Assembly (NCBI RefSeq): GCF_026015625.1
Contig: NZ_JAPDVG010000001.1
Location: 1,612,001 to 1,676,000 of the forward strand
DNA: 64,000 nucleotides
Source of the DNA: Segatella copri
Lineage (GTDB): Bacteria; Bacteroidota; Bacteroidia; Bacteroidales; Bacteroidaceae
Direction of reading: 5' to 3'
Shown here: positions 46,385 to 59,439 of the stretch, in pieces
Numbering within the stretch: position 1 is the first letter of the stretch
Layout of the letters: each line of letters opens with the position of its first letter
Position numbers and translations under genes: made by a program
The notes under the pieces: generated by a model
The model's input: only the letters and a program-made list of their open reading frames with translations
Told to the model about the DNA's origin: nothing
Databases searched by the model: none

Positions 46385-46432
46385 TTATTTAAATGTTAAA
46401 TGTTGAATGTTGAATGTTGAGTGTTGAATTAT
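46385..46432. repeat. tandem ATGTTGA-type heptamer repeat
   Basis: Five near-copies of (A)TGTTGAA in a row between the menC start and the upstream gene's stop. Similar short tandem A/T repeats occupy other gaps of this window. Confidence 0.7.
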
Positions 46433-46442
46433 CCTTCCTCAC

Positions 46443-47972
46443 TTACTTCTTCTGTTTCAATTCATACAGATCCTTGCGGCGGTCGCGAAGATTTCTTACA
46501 GCACCGTAGGTATGAAGCTCATTCAAGAGATTCAGGTCAACATCTGATACGAGAATCATCTCGGTATTAGGTGTTGCCTCTGAACGCTTGCCATCGTTAG
46601 GGAAAGCAAAGTCGCAAGGGGTGAACACGGCGCTCTGGGCATACTGGATATCCATGTTATGAACACGAGGCAAGTTGCCCACACTACCCGCAATGGCTAC
46701 ATAGCACTCGTTCTCGATGGCACGCGCCTGGGCACATACTCTTACTCGGGAGTAAGCATTCTGGGTATCGGTCATGAATGGAACGAAGAGAATCTGCATG
46801 CCATCCTCAGCCATTAATCTTGACAACTCAGGGAACTCCACATCATAGCAGATAACGATACCAATCTTACCGCAATCGGTATCGAAGGTCTGGATATGGC
46901 TACCACCACTCAATCCCCAGCACTTCTGCTCATCTGGTGTAACATGAATCTTCTCGTACATATCCACGCTACCATCTCTGCGGCAGAGGAAGCCCACGTT
47001 ATAGAGGGAATCGTCCTTAAGATAAGGCATACTACCCGTGATGATATTGATGTTATAACTGATGGCCAACTCGCGGAAACGGTCACGGATTTCTTCGGTA
47101 TACTGCGCCATCTTTCGGATGCTCTGCGCCTCACCCAAGTCGTTGAAACGAGCCATCAAAGGCGCATTGAAATACTCAGGGAAGAGGATAAAATCGCTCT
47201 TGTAATCGCTCACGGAATCAACGAAGAACTCTACCTGTTCGAAGAGGTCATCCACCGAAGCGTATGGGCGCATCTGCCACTGTACCAATCCGATTCTTAC
47301 GGTTGGCTTGCGGTCTACATAAGAATCCGTAGGTGGCTGATAATAGATGTTATCCCACTGCAAGAGGGTGGCGCAGTGCTCGCTCTCCTCATCGCTAGGA
47401 AGATAGTTGCGGATTACGCGGCGCACGTGGAAATCATTGGAAAGCTGGAAGGTAAGAACCGGATCATAGATTTCACGGTTTCTTACATGCTCGATATACT
47501 CCTTAGGGCGCATCTTATCGGCATACTTGTGATAGTTTGGTATACGACCGCCAAACATGATAGCCTTCAAGTTGAGCTTCTCGCAGAGTTCCTTACGATA
47601 CTCATACATACGGCGAGCCAGGCGCAAACCACGATAATCAGGGTGGATAAATACCTCGATGCCGTAAAGAATGTTTCCCTTAGGATCGTGGGTATTGAAG
47701 GTTTCATTACCCGTAACCTGAGCATAGGTATGATCACCCTTCACCATATTATAGTTAACGATGATAGAGAGCGCACAGCCCACAATCTTATCATCAACGA
47801 TAATAACCACCTGTCCCTCAGGGAAGATAGTAATGAGTTTCTTAATCTGTTCTTTTGTCCAGAATACATCTGAGTCTGCGTAAATACGCCTAAATGACTT
47901 GGCAAGCTGATCATAATCCTCCATACGGAGGTTGCGCATGCCTACCTTTTCGATTTTTCGAGTTGGTTCCAT
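46443..47972 (-). CDS. GNAT acetyltransferase-nitrilase fusion protein
   Basis: A 509-residue fusion. The N-terminal part (about 10-205) is a GNAT N-acetyltransferase; the C-terminal part (about 220-505) is a carbon-nitrogen hydrolase with the Glu-Lys-Cys triad in FILFPEYF, YEKIHVTPDEQ and IGIVICYDVEFPE. The substrate is unknown. The ATG at 47972 (MEPTRK) is chosen because the promoter box TATCTTTG (48009-48016) overlaps the longer candidate start at 48011. The fusion is known in other bacteria. It is followed by menC. Confidence 0.85.
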   Translation of the reverse strand: MEPTRKIEKVGMRNLRMEDYDQLAKSFRRIYADSDVFWTKEQIKKLITIFPEGQVVIIVDDKIVGCALSIIVNYNMVKGDHTYAQVTGNETFNTHDPKGNILYGIEVFIHPDYRGLRLARRMYEYRKELCEKLNLKAIMFGGRIPNYHKYADKMRPKEYIEHVRNREIYDPVLTFQLSNDFHVRRVIRNYLPSDEESEHCATLLQWDNIYYQPPTDSYVDRKPTVRIGLVQWQMRPYASVDDLFEQVEFFVDSVSDYKSDFILFPEYFNAPLMARFNDLGEAQSIRKMAQYTEEIRDRFRELAISYNINIITGSMPYLKDDSLYNVGFLCRRDGSVDMYEKIHVTPDEQKCWGLSGGSHIQTFDTDCGKIGIVICYDVEFPELSRLMAEDGMQILFVPFMTDTQNAYSRVRVCAQARAIENECYVAIAGSVGNLPRVHNMDIQYAQSAVFTPCDFAFPNDGKRSEATPNTEMILVSDVDLNLLNELHTYGAVRNLRDRRKDLYELKQKK

Positions 47973-48008
47973 AACAACTGTATTTTTATTATTATCTAAA
48001 TCTGGGTG

Positions 48009-48039
48009 CAAAGATACAGCAAATTATAGATACGACAAA
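48009..48039 (-). promoter_or_regulatory. promoter of the GNAT-nitrilase gene
   Basis: Minus-strand TTTG (48036-48039) and TATCTTTG (48009-48016) are 19 nt apart. It forces the translation start downstream to 47972. Confidence 0.7.
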
Positions 48040-48122
48040 GAGTTTTCGCAAATAATTGACATTTACGAAAACTCTTTTCATGTATTTTACACAAAGAGCG
48101 CGTTTACGCTTAAAATCAGATG

Positions 48123-49865
48123 CTAATATTTGGCATTTTCCTGTGGAATCGCTTTATCATGATCATCCAGATAAAACAACTTCACAGGATGATACTTCTC
48201 ACTTGCCACAGAATATTCATCCTGGCGATAACGGGTCAGGATGCCTCCTATCCCCAACATCGTATGAAAAGCCGAAAGACTCGTCTGTACCTGTTGGGTA
48301 CGATGACCAGACAAAGTTTTCAGTATTCCCGGATATTGTTTTCCATAACCATCTGATGTCCAGATGATGAAAGGAACATGCAGCTCATAATCTGATGCCT
48401 TCGGGGCGGCGTGCAGAAAGAGGCGACGGTCATCATCAAAGATATTCTCTCCATGGTCGCTGGTATAGAGCATCGCCGATGTAGGTTGGCTATATACCCC
48501 ATCCGTCTTTGCCTGAGTCTTCTCCCATTTCTGCAGACGTTCTACGATACCATGCAGGATATAATCGGTATACCGGATGGTATTATCGTATGCATTCAGC
48601 AGGTCACGCCGGTTCTCCGGCTTCGCTTCGCTCTTACTGTCTGGTTTAAAGAAAGCGAAATTACGGGGATAGCGCTCCTGGTAATTAAAGTGAGAGCCAT
48701 AAGTATGAAGTACCACGAAGAGTTTCCGATAACGGTATTGCTTGGATGAAGAAGCATCTGCCGCACGCAATATCCCATCCAACTTCTGCAACAAATCACT
48801 ATCATAATGATTCTCTTTTGCAGAAGCACCTTCCTTCAGGAAGTAATGTTCATCAGCCTGTTCGCCAAGGAAATCAATAAAAGAATGATTAGGCAGCTGA
48901 TTGCTGATAAATACGGTATGAAATCCCGCCTCCCTGAAAGCAGCCAGGATACCTTTCTCATGAAAGAGACGTTCGAAATCCTCTGCTGATGCAGCCGACA
49001 GGAGCATAGGAACACTCTTATGCGTAGTATTACTCTGGGTTGTAGCATCGGGAAAAGCTATGATTCCAGGAGTCTTGGAAAGCAAAGGATTGGTATCGCG
49101 CGGATAGCCATAGAGACTGAAATTGTGGGCTCTCGCCGTCTCTCCCACCACCATCACATACACCTCGGGAGCCTCAGCATCGTGCTCGCTCCTGGCATCA
49201 AACCTGAAATTCCTGCTTGCCTCCCTGTAATTCTCTGAAGCCGCATTACGCTCGAAAGCAAGATAGAGATTATAGCAAACGTTAACAGGATAAAGCTGGT
49301 TGCGCAAACGATAATCATCTACAGCCACATAGCAAGCCAGCAGACAGAATAAACCGACAGCAGCTATCTCCAAAGCCCAACGACGCACTCGATGCTGGAG
49401 TTGAACCACTATCATCCCTTTCTTGCTGATATTGACAATAGCCAGAACCAGCAAAGGAAGATAAACCACAAAAACACCCACCACAGCAGGCAACAGATTA
49501 CCAAGCAGTTCCTTCACCTCGCCAGGATTGGTAGTTACAAGATTCAGAAACATATCTACCGCTATCACTCCCGTCCCGAAGAGATAAAGCAATACCAGTT
49601 GGAAGGCAGCGAAAAAAACAAAAAGAAAAGCCCACCAGATCATCTTACCCGGGCATCTGGTTAACGAAAAGAACCACATGTAGAGTGCCAAAGGCAGCAA
49701 CACATTGGCACCACAAGCCCAAGGAGCCAGACATTCGGTATAACACAGAGCTATATTAGGCAACAACAATGCTACCACAGCATACCCGTAAAGGAATGCG
49801 CCCGATGACACCTTATTATATATAGGCAACACCACCTTATTATATATATCCGTAAAACTGTTCAT
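48123..49865 (-). CDS. phosphoethanolamine transferase (EptA-like)
   Basis: A 580-residue inner-membrane protein with five N-terminal membrane helices (about 20-200) and a periplasmic sulfatase-type domain. The metal/nucleophile segment is VMVVGETARAHNFSLYGYPR followed by QSNTTHKSVPML, with the catalytic Thr, and TSDHGENIFDD near the end. The family transfers phosphoethanolamine to lipid A or other surface glycans. It is third in a run with PCMD and BamA-like genes, so envelope modification is likely. Confidence 0.85.
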   Translation of the reverse strand: MNSFTDIYNKVVLPIYNKVSSGAFLYGYAVVALLLPNIALCYTECLAPWACGANVLLPLALYMWFFSLTRCPGKMIWWAFLFVFFAAFQLVLLYLFGTGVIAVDMFLNLVTTNPGEVKELLGNLLPAVVGVFVVYLPLLVLAIVNISKKGMIVVQLQHRVRRWALEIAAVGLFCLLACYVAVDDYRLRNQLYPVNVCYNLYLAFERNAASENYREASRNFRFDARSEHDAEAPEVYVMVVGETARAHNFSLYGYPRDTNPLLSKTPGIIAFPDATTQSNTTHKSVPMLLSAASAEDFERLFHEKGILAAFREAGFHTVFISNQLPNHSFIDFLGEQADEHYFLKEGASAKENHYDSDLLQKLDGILRAADASSSKQYRYRKLFVVLHTYGSHFNYQERYPRNFAFFKPDSKSEAKPENRRDLLNAYDNTIRYTDYILHGIVERLQKWEKTQAKTDGVYSQPTSAMLYTSDHGENIFDDDRRLFLHAAPKASDYELHVPFIIWTSDGYGKQYPGILKTLSGHRTQQVQTSLSAFHTMLGIGGILTRYRQDEYSVASEKYHPVKLFYLDDHDKAIPQENAKY

Positions 49866-49923
49866 TCTACTTTTTCATTAACACTTTAAAGAGCATTATC
49901 AAACTACATAAAGAGCATTATTA

Positions 49924-51099
49924 CTAAAACGCTTCATTGATATTGAAGAGAAAACCAGACTGCCCCGACTTACCGAATCCATAATCCAGACGTACATTCA
50001 CATTCTTCTTAAATTCCCAGCGATAACCTACACCGGCATTCGGCAAAATCTGTTTAGAGCGCAATGCCGAGAATTTCGGGAAGATGGTTCCTGCTCCAAC
50101 CCACACTACGATGCCATTACGCTTCCATACATGTTGGCGCAACTCAACCGTAGCTTCCAGAGAATGTTTATCGCGATAACGGCCTTCATAATAGCCACGC
50201 ATGGAATGAGTACCACCCAATTCAGCCATCATTCCCCACGAAGGATTACCAAAGTTGAGGTTAGCCCCAATGTCCTCGGCAAGAACCGTTCCCTTACCCA
50301 GTCGCTGATAGGCATCAAAACGAAATGCCGTCGTACTGAAAGCATAATCATTTCCCATAAATCCAGGTCTGAACATCTGATTGATATTCAGATAGATACC
50401 ACGATGCGGATTCGTAAGATTATCTCTGTTATCATATACCAGAGAAACGCCAGCTCCTACATTCCAAGTATGCTGATCCATGCCTTGCAGTAATTCCGGA
50501 CGCTCAATATGTTTACCTATTACATAGTCATAACTCGCCATCGGTCCGATATAGAAATTATCTGCTACACGAAACAGGAAGCTAACTTCAGCCTGAGCCT
50601 GCCAACGCTTCATGTCACTCTTATTGGCATCGTTATCGCCCATCTCATAGCCTATACCCCAAAAATCAGAGGGAAAAGAATAGAAATAAAGGTGATAATC
50701 GATGCGATATCTTCCTTTAGGAGCAATATGGTTACCACGGACACCCAACATGTAGAAACCTACAGAACTGACATCACCATAAAGCGAGACATTAGAAGGA
50801 GGAAGAATACTGTCATTCGGATCAGTACGGTATAGTCCTGCTGCCACCAATCCCAATCCAAACTTGGTATCAGAGGCATAATGAGGGCCACCTATCACAC
50901 TAAAATCGAAACGTTTATGCTTCTTGTTTTTGTTGGAATCATTAAAGTAGTCAAGAATCCGGTTCACCCATGATTTCCCGGCATGTAAAGTCGTCGTATC
51001 CACCTTCTCTGCAGATGAGATACTATCGGTTACAGAAGGCTCAGAGGCATAGCTGCCCAATGCCAACATCATAATAAGTATTGTCAGAATATGCTTCAT
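49924..51099 (-). CDS. BamA/TamA-family outer-membrane protein
   Basis: A 391-residue protein with a signal peptide (to SYASEP) and a 16-stranded barrel like that of surface antigen D15. The family signature LGGTHSMRGYYEGRYRDKHS (about 290-309) carries the conserved RGY of the L6 loop. POTRA domains are absent, so it is a barrel-only member, unlike BamA. It lies 18 nt after the PCMD gene. Confidence 0.8.
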   Translation of the reverse strand: MKHILTILIMMLALGSYASEPSVTDSISSAEKVDTTTLHAGKSWVNRILDYFNDSNKNKKHKRFDFSVIGGPHYASDTKFGLGLVAAGLYRTDPNDSILPPSNVSLYGDVSSVGFYMLGVRGNHIAPKGRYRIDYHLYFYSFPSDFWGIGYEMGDNDANKSDMKRWQAQAEVSFLFRVADNFYIGPMASYDYVIGKHIERPELLQGMDQHTWNVGAGVSLVYDNRDNLTNPHRGIYLNINQMFRPGFMGNDYAFSTTAFRFDAYQRLGKGTVLAEDIGANLNFGNPSWGMMAELGGTHSMRGYYEGRYRDKHSLEATVELRQHVWKRNGIVVWVGAGTIFPKFSALRSKQILPNAGVGYRWEFKKNVNVRLDYGFGKSGQSGFLFNINEAF

Positions 51100-51117
51100 T
51101 TTGTCGATTTTATTATT

Positions 51118-52080
51118 TTAATACACCAATGCTACATTATCAATCCACAAGGTATTGCCTGGAGTTCCGATATAGGCTCCACCATCGGATGAGGAGAACT
51201 GAAGAATCAGATGAGTAGGTGTTTCGTTAGCACTCGCCCATCCTACTTCTTTTACCGGCACACTCTTACCCTTGCTGTTACGGGCATAGTCAGTGGATCG
51301 CAGTCCCATAGCAGCAGCCTGATAACCTGCCATGTGGCGGATATCGCCATAATGGATTGTATAGGTAGCATCTTCCACCCATCTATCGGTACTCTTTCCG
51401 AATCTGACTACCATCGTACCCACACGTTTAGCTGTTATATTTCCCTTAGCATCTTCATGCCGTTTCTGCAGATAGAGCACAGCTATAGCATGATCTCGAC
51501 CTGCAACCGTAGAGGCTCCGCTAAATCCATTCTGTTTGATACGATTGGCTGCATGAGGGAGAGATGTCTTATAATCAAAGCGCAAAGCCTTAGGACGTGC
51601 GGTGAATGGTATACCCCAGTTGATGGCTTTAGGACCATCCTTGGTACTTGTTATCGGTTCACGAACATTACCCAGAAAGAGAGAACCGGCAGCCAAGACC
51701 TTGATATTGATGAGTCCCAGCACTTTTACTTTCTCAATATGGGTTACCAGTTTGGCACAATATCCACTACCATGTTTATCACGAAACACAGAGTTATTCG
51801 TCTTATAGATGCCCGATACATGTGCCAGGACATTAGAGGAACCCCAAGGCGAACCACCCTTATTGGTATAAGGAATATTACCATTGATAGTCATATTAGG
51901 CCCAACGGCATAAACAGTTTTCTGATTTCCTCCGATAATGCCTGATTCTTTGATATTCCTGATTACCCAGTGGTCCATATTACCATATTTAAAAGGAACC
52001 ACCCTTTCCTGTCCCTTAACGGGAAGGCACGACAAGGTAGCAACCGCCATGACGATGCCTGATAACATTATTTTCTTCAT
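51118..52080 (-). CDS. PCMD domain protein (putative carbohydrate metabolism domain)
   Basis: A 320-residue exported protein with a signal peptide (to PVKGQE). The C-terminal region has the PCMD pattern (FDYKTS and ending GTPGNTLWIDNVALVY), a beta-sandwich seen in Bacteroidota surface proteins. No Cys at the signal end, so not a lipoprotein. First gene of the PCMD-BamA-EptA run. Function unknown. Confidence 0.75.
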   Translation of the reverse strand: MKKIMLSGIVMAVATLSCLPVKGQERVVPFKYGNMDHWVIRNIKESGIIGGNQKTVYAVGPNMTINGNIPYTNKGGSPWGSSNVLAHVSGIYKTNNSVFRDKHGSGYCAKLVTHIEKVKVLGLINIKVLAAGSLFLGNVREPITSTKDGPKAINWGIPFTARPKALRFDYKTSLPHAANRIKQNGFSGASTVAGRDHAIAVLYLQKRHEDAKGNITAKRVGTMVVRFGKSTDRWVEDATYTIHYGDIRHMAGYQAAAMGLRSTDYARNSKGKSVPVKEVGWASANETPTHLILQFSSSDGGAYIGTPGNTLWIDNVALVY

Positions 52081-52110
52081 ATCTGTTTCTTTTATATATT
52101 ATTAAGGCTG

Positions 52111-52118
52111 CAAAGATA
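52111..52118 (-). promoter_or_regulatory. -7 box of the PCMD operon
   Basis: TATCTTTG on the minus strand, 30 nt before the PCMD ATG. Confidence 0.55.
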
Positions 52119-52212
52119 GAAAAATATTTTCTAGTTTTCAGTTTTCTTCGACATAAAGCATAAAAAATTAAGAAATAATAATATATTTACTGCATTTTAA
52201 TTGCCATAAAAC

Positions 52213-52253
52213 AAAAAAGTCCTGCATTTGCTGTTATAAACAAATACAGGACT
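52213..52253 (-). terminator. terminator of rfbD-rfbB
   Basis: On the minus strand AGTCCTGTATTTG pairs with CAAATGCAGGACT (one G-U) and is followed by TTTTTTG. It is about 100 nt past the rfbB stop. Confidence 0.75.
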
Positions 52254-52283
52254 CCTGATTCAATATACAAAACAGAATCTCTT

Positions 52284-52327
52284 GCACCGGTTACAATAGA
52301 GACATGCACCGGTTACAATAGAAACAT
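52284..52327. repeat. two copies of a 22-bp repeat
   Basis: GCACCGGTTACAATAGAGAC plus AT is followed by a second copy with one change (GAAAC), then a broken third. It lies between rfbB and its terminator; ACCGGT is palindromic. Confidence 0.7.
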
Positions 52328-52349
52328 GTTCCGATTACTCCAAAAGCTA

Positions 52350-53483
52350 TTATCGGTTTGAATACATATTATCGTAATACTTCTGATAATCACCCGATGT
52401 TACATTATCCATCCATTCCTGGTTATCGAGATACCATTTTACGGTTTCCTCGATACCCTCCTCAAACTGGAGAGATGGCTCCCAGCCCAATTCCTTCTGC
52501 AACTTCCTAGAGTCGATGGCATAACGCATATCGTGACCCTTTCTGTCTGTTACATAAGTGATGAGATCCATATCCTCGCCTTCCTTTCTGCCGAGCAATC
52601 TATCAACAGTCTTGATTACCACCTTGATGATATCGATATTCTTCCACTCGTTGAAACCGCCGATGTTATAGGTCTCGGCAATCTTACCCTTGTGGAAAAT
52701 CATATCGATGGCACGGGCATGATCTACTACATACAACCAGTCGCGCACGTTCTCACCCTTACCATATACCGGCAATGGCTTGCGATGACGGATATTGTTG
52801 ATGAACAGCGGAATCAACTTCTCTGGGAACTGGTATGGACCGTAGTTATTAGAGCAGTTGGTCACGATGGTAGGCATACCGTATGTATCGTGGAAAGCAC
52901 GGACGAAGTGGTCTGAGCTTGCCTTGGATGCAGAATATGGAGAGTGAGGATTGTACTTGGTTGTCTCCAGGAAGAACTCCTCGCCGTAAGCCTCGTGGTT
53001 CTTATCGCTGGATGCCTTGGTAGTGAAAGGAGCAGGAACGCCCTCAGGATGAGTCATCTGCAAAGCACCGTAAACCTCATCAGTAGAGATGTGGTAAAAG
53101 CGCTTACCCTCGTATCCTTCAGGAAGACTCTCCCAGTAAATCTTTGCCGCCTGGAGCAGAGACAGGGTTCCCATCACGTTGGTCTGAGCGAAAGTGAATG
53201 GATCCTTGATACTTCTATCTACGTGGCTCTCGGCAGCGAGATGAATGATGCCATCCACCTTGTAGTCCTGCATCAGCTTCAACATCAGGTCGAAATCGCA
53301 GATGTCGCCCTTAACGAAAGTATAGTTAGGCTTGTCCTCGATGTCCTTGAGGTTAGCCAGGTTGCCTGCGTATGTCAACTTGTCGAGGTTGATGATGTGA
53401 TACTCAGGATATTTGTTCACGAAAAGTCTTACTACGTGTGAGCCGATGAAACCAGCACCGCCCGTGATAATGATATTCTTCAT
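52350..53483 (-). CDS. rfbB: dTDP-glucose 4,6-dehydratase
   Basis: A 377-residue SDR-type dehydratase making dTDP-4-keto-6-deoxyglucose for rhamnose. NAD-binding GGAGFIGSHV (8-17), HLAAESHVDRS, and the YSASKASSDHF catalytic YxxxK are visible. It follows rfbD by 26 nt. rfbA and rfbC, needed for the same pathway, are not in the window. Confidence 0.95.
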   Translation of the reverse strand: MKNIIITGGAGFIGSHVVRLFVNKYPEYHIINLDKLTYAGNLANLKDIEDKPNYTFVKGDICDFDLMLKLMQDYKVDGIIHLAAESHVDRSIKDPFTFAQTNVMGTLSLLQAAKIYWESLPEGYEGKRFYHISTDEVYGALQMTHPEGVPAPFTTKASSDKNHEAYGEEFFLETTKYNPHSPYSASKASSDHFVRAFHDTYGMPTIVTNCSNNYGPYQFPEKLIPLFINNIRHRKPLPVYGKGENVRDWLYVVDHARAIDMIFHKGKIAETYNIGGFNEWKNIDIIKVVIKTVDRLLGRKEGEDMDLITYVTDRKGHDMRYAIDSRKLQKELGWEPSLQFEEGIEETVKWYLDNQEWMDNVTSGDYQKYYDNMYSNR

Positions 53484-53509
53484 TTCAATTAATAATTTAT
53501 AATTAATAA

Positions 53510-54382
53510 TTATTTTGCTGCCGCCAATTCAGCGATGCACTTCTTCAAACTGTCAGTCCAGTATGGCACCTTGAATCCGAAAGTCTGCTTGAGCTTACTC
53601 TTGTCAAGTACAGAGAAGTGAGGACGCTTCACTGGGCTTGGGAACTCCTCGCTGTAGCAAGGCTGTATATCGCAAGTATTTCCGCTCAGTTCGCAGATAA
53701 TCTTAGCGAAATCAAACCAAGAGCAGACACCCTCATTAGAGAAGTGGTAGATGCCCGTCTTATCCAACTGGTCAGTTTCGATGATATGTGAGATGACAGC
53801 AGCCAGGTCGCCAGCGTAAGTTGGAGTACCCACCTGGTCGAAGACCACCTTCAGGGTGTCGTGGCTTGCCGTGAGACTCTGCATGGTTTTCACGAAGTTC
53901 TTACCCCACTGCGAGTAGAGCCATGCTGTACGGATGATGATATGCTTGCATCCAGTAGCTTCAATACTCTTTTCGCCTGCAAGTTTCGTTTTACCATATA
54001 CCCCCAAAGGATTCGTTTCCCAATCTTCACGGCAAGGTATATTCTTGTCGCCCTGAAAAACATAGTCAGTAGATACATGAATCAAAGTACCATCTACCTC
54101 CTTCATAGCCTGTGCCAAATTTCCCGCAGCAGTATTGTTGAGCAGATTAGCCAGATCGTAATCTGTTTCAGCCTTATCTACGTTGGTATAAGCAGCGCAG
54201 TTAACAATTACCTGAATATCATTCTCCCTCACCTTTTCTCTGATAGCGTCAAGATTGGTGATATCCAGTTTTTCATAGCCTTCAGCCACATCGGTGAAGA
54301 CAAACTTGTGATTGTTTTTTTGGGCACAGATTTGCATTTCATGTCCCAATTGACCATTAGCGCCTGTTACTAATATATTCAT
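53510..54382 (-). CDS. rfbD: dTDP-4-dehydrorhamnose reductase
   Basis: A 290-residue reductase for the last step of dTDP-L-rhamnose synthesis. VTGANGQLGHEM (5-16) binds NAD(P)H, and the catalytic YGKTKLAGE and DYVFQGD segments are present. First gene of the rfbD-rfbB pair, with a leader of about 140 nt from the promoter box at 54533-54540. Confidence 0.95.
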   Translation of the reverse strand: MNILVTGANGQLGHEMQICAQKNNHKFVFTDVAEGYEKLDITNLDAIREKVRENDIQVIVNCAAYTNVDKAETDYDLANLLNNTAAGNLAQAMKEVDGTLIHVSTDYVFQGDKNIPCREDWETNPLGVYGKTKLAGEKSIEATGCKHIIIRTAWLYSQWGKNFVKTMQSLTASHDTLKVVFDQVGTPTYAGDLAAVISHIIETDQLDKTGIYHFSNEGVCSWFDFAKIICELSGNTCDIQPCYSEEFPSPVKRPHFSVLDKSKLKQTFGFKVPYWTDSLKKCIAELAAAK

Positions 54383-54977
54383 TGTTTTAATATTTTATTC
54401 AATATAATATTTTAAAGTCTACTTACCATTTCCCTCTACACATGAAGAAAACTGATTTTTTCTTTCGAAATCTATTTCCTACTACTATATATAAATCCAT
54501 TCATCTATATATAAATATGTGGCAAAGGTAAAAAAATAATTTGAGTTGACCAAAGAAAAGAGAAGAAACTAACATATATTAAACAAAGACCGCCACACTT
54601 TTTCACAAAAGCATGGCGGTTTTCCCTAAAACATAATAGATAAGCTTTGCCTTTAAGGGCAAACTTGAATCATCAAGTAGCCTAGTCTATTACCAATCCT
54701 TTTTTCCCTAATATAAACTAAACCTGTTTTCCTATTTAAATCAACATACTAAATCAACAAAAGGAATTTTCTTTATCATTAAATACTTTTAGAAGACTTG
54801 AAGTGGTAATTAAACCATTAAAACTACTGTTTTCTGATTTCGTTTGCAAAGTTATATTATTTTTTTCAAAGTTGTATACCTAAGTAGCATTTTGGTAAAA
54901 AATCAGCCTACTAAAGAACTAGATAACTTCTTAAGAATCAGAGGCTTTAATCTATTAACTATTTTTATCTAAAGTAA
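54383..54977. other. intergenic region with long rfbD leader
   Basis: No gene is supported. It holds the rfbD promoter box, a hairpin with ACCGCCA/TGGCGGT (54589-54620) followed by TTTT that could terminate rightward transcription, and TTTGCC/GGCAAA (about 54647-54663). The rest is AT-rich. Confidence 0.5.
54533..54540 (-). promoter_or_regulatory. -7 box of rfbD-rfbB
   Basis: TACCTTTG on the minus strand; the leader to the rfbD ATG is about 140 nt. Confidence 0.5.
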
Positions 54978-58506
<3,529 letters not shown>

Positions 58507-58599
58507 TAATTAATAGTTTATAGCATAAACCGCTTTGACAATCTTGCTCAACGGCGCAGCCTCTATAAACTATAAACTATTAACTGTAAACTATTAACT
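58507..58599. repeat. dispersed A/T-palindromic intergenic element, copy 1
   Basis: A block of about 95 nt with TAGTTTATAGCATAA at the left, a core GCATAAACC...TCTTGCTCAACGGCG, and CTATAAACTATAAAC at the right. It fills the whole gap between the DUF6377 stop and the SDR stop. It is similar, in inverted orientation, to 63464-63560. Confidence 0.75.
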
Positions 58600-59353
58600 A
58601 GCTTCTGTGTATCACGGTTCCGTTAGCCTGATGTGTAGCAAGAACCAGCACCTCAGCTATTTGCACGTGTTCTGGGGCACTTGCAGCATAGAAGGCAACA
58701 TCTGCCACGTCATCGCCGTTAAGAGGCTCTATGCCGCGGTAAACGTTGTCTGCGCGGTTCTGGTCACCATGGAAACGGATGTTAGAGAAGTTGGTTTCAA
58801 CCAAACCCGGTTTCACATTGGTAACACGCACTTTCGTATGTGCCACATCAATGCGCAAGCCGTCTGTAATAGCCTTTACAGCCGCTTTGGTAGCACAATA
58901 TACATTACCTCCCGCATAAGCAGCATCACCCGCCACACTACCTATATTGATTACATGACCATGATTACGCTCCACCATACCAGGTACTATCAGGCGAGTC
59001 ATGGTTAAGAGTCCCTTAATATTGGTATCAATCATCTGGTCCCAATCCTCAAAATCGCCCTCATATTCAGGTTCCAGTCCACGTGCGAGTCCCGCATTAT
59101 TGATAAGCACATCCACATTGCGCCACTCCTCAGGGATGTAATCCACCGCTTTCTTGGCAGCTTCACGGTTACGCACATCGAAAGCCAAGGCAAGCACCTC
59201 AACGCCCTCAGCCTCGAGTTCTTTCTTCAGGATTTCCAACTTTCCCGTGTTTCTACCTGTAAGAATCAGGTTATAGCCGCCACGGGCAAAACGACGTGCA
59301 CAACCTTCGCCAATACCGCTTGTTGCGCCTGTAATAAGAGCAATTTTATTCAT
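58598..59353 (-). CDS. SDR oxidoreductase, YdfG-like
   Basis: A 251-residue short-chain dehydrogenase. The cofactor site is ITGATSGIGEGCARR (7-21), INNAG is present (86-90), and the catalytic Ser and YCATK (about 152-156) follow. Sequence pattern fits YdfG-type 3-hydroxy acid/serine dehydrogenases that use NADP; substrate is inferred. It lies downstream of the histidine phosphatase, 86 nt with tandem repeats between. Confidence 0.9.
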   Translation of the reverse strand: MNKIALITGATSGIGEGCARRFARGGYNLILTGRNTGKLEILKKELEAEGVEVLALAFDVRNREAAKKAVDYIPEEWRNVDVLINNAGLARGLEPEYEGDFEDWDQMIDTNIKGLLTMTRLIVPGMVERNHGHVINIGSVAGDAAYAGGNVYCATKAAVKAITDGLRIDVAHTKVRVTNVKPGLVETNFSNIRFHGDQNRADNVYRGIEPLNGDDVADVAFYAASAPEHVQIAEVLVLATHQANGTVIHRS

Positions 59354-59357
59354 ATTC

Positions 59358-59403
59358 TTTGATACTTTGAATTATACTTTGAACTTTTGATACTTTGAAC
59401 TTT
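59358..59403. repeat. TACTTTGAA-type tandem repeats
   Basis: TTTGATACTTTGAA and close variants recur three times before the SDR start. It is another of the short intergenic repeat types in this window. Confidence 0.65.
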
Positions 59404-59439
59404 ATGATTAGCGAAGCAATTGAATTCTTCACTCTTCAC

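Noticed and set aside
49392..49664. 90-codon ORF antisense to the EptA-like membrane region
   Set aside because: Lies wholly within the transferase gene and has no conserved pattern.
52284..52327. CRISPR-like 22-bp repeats
   Set aside because: The copies abut directly without spacers and no cas gene is near.
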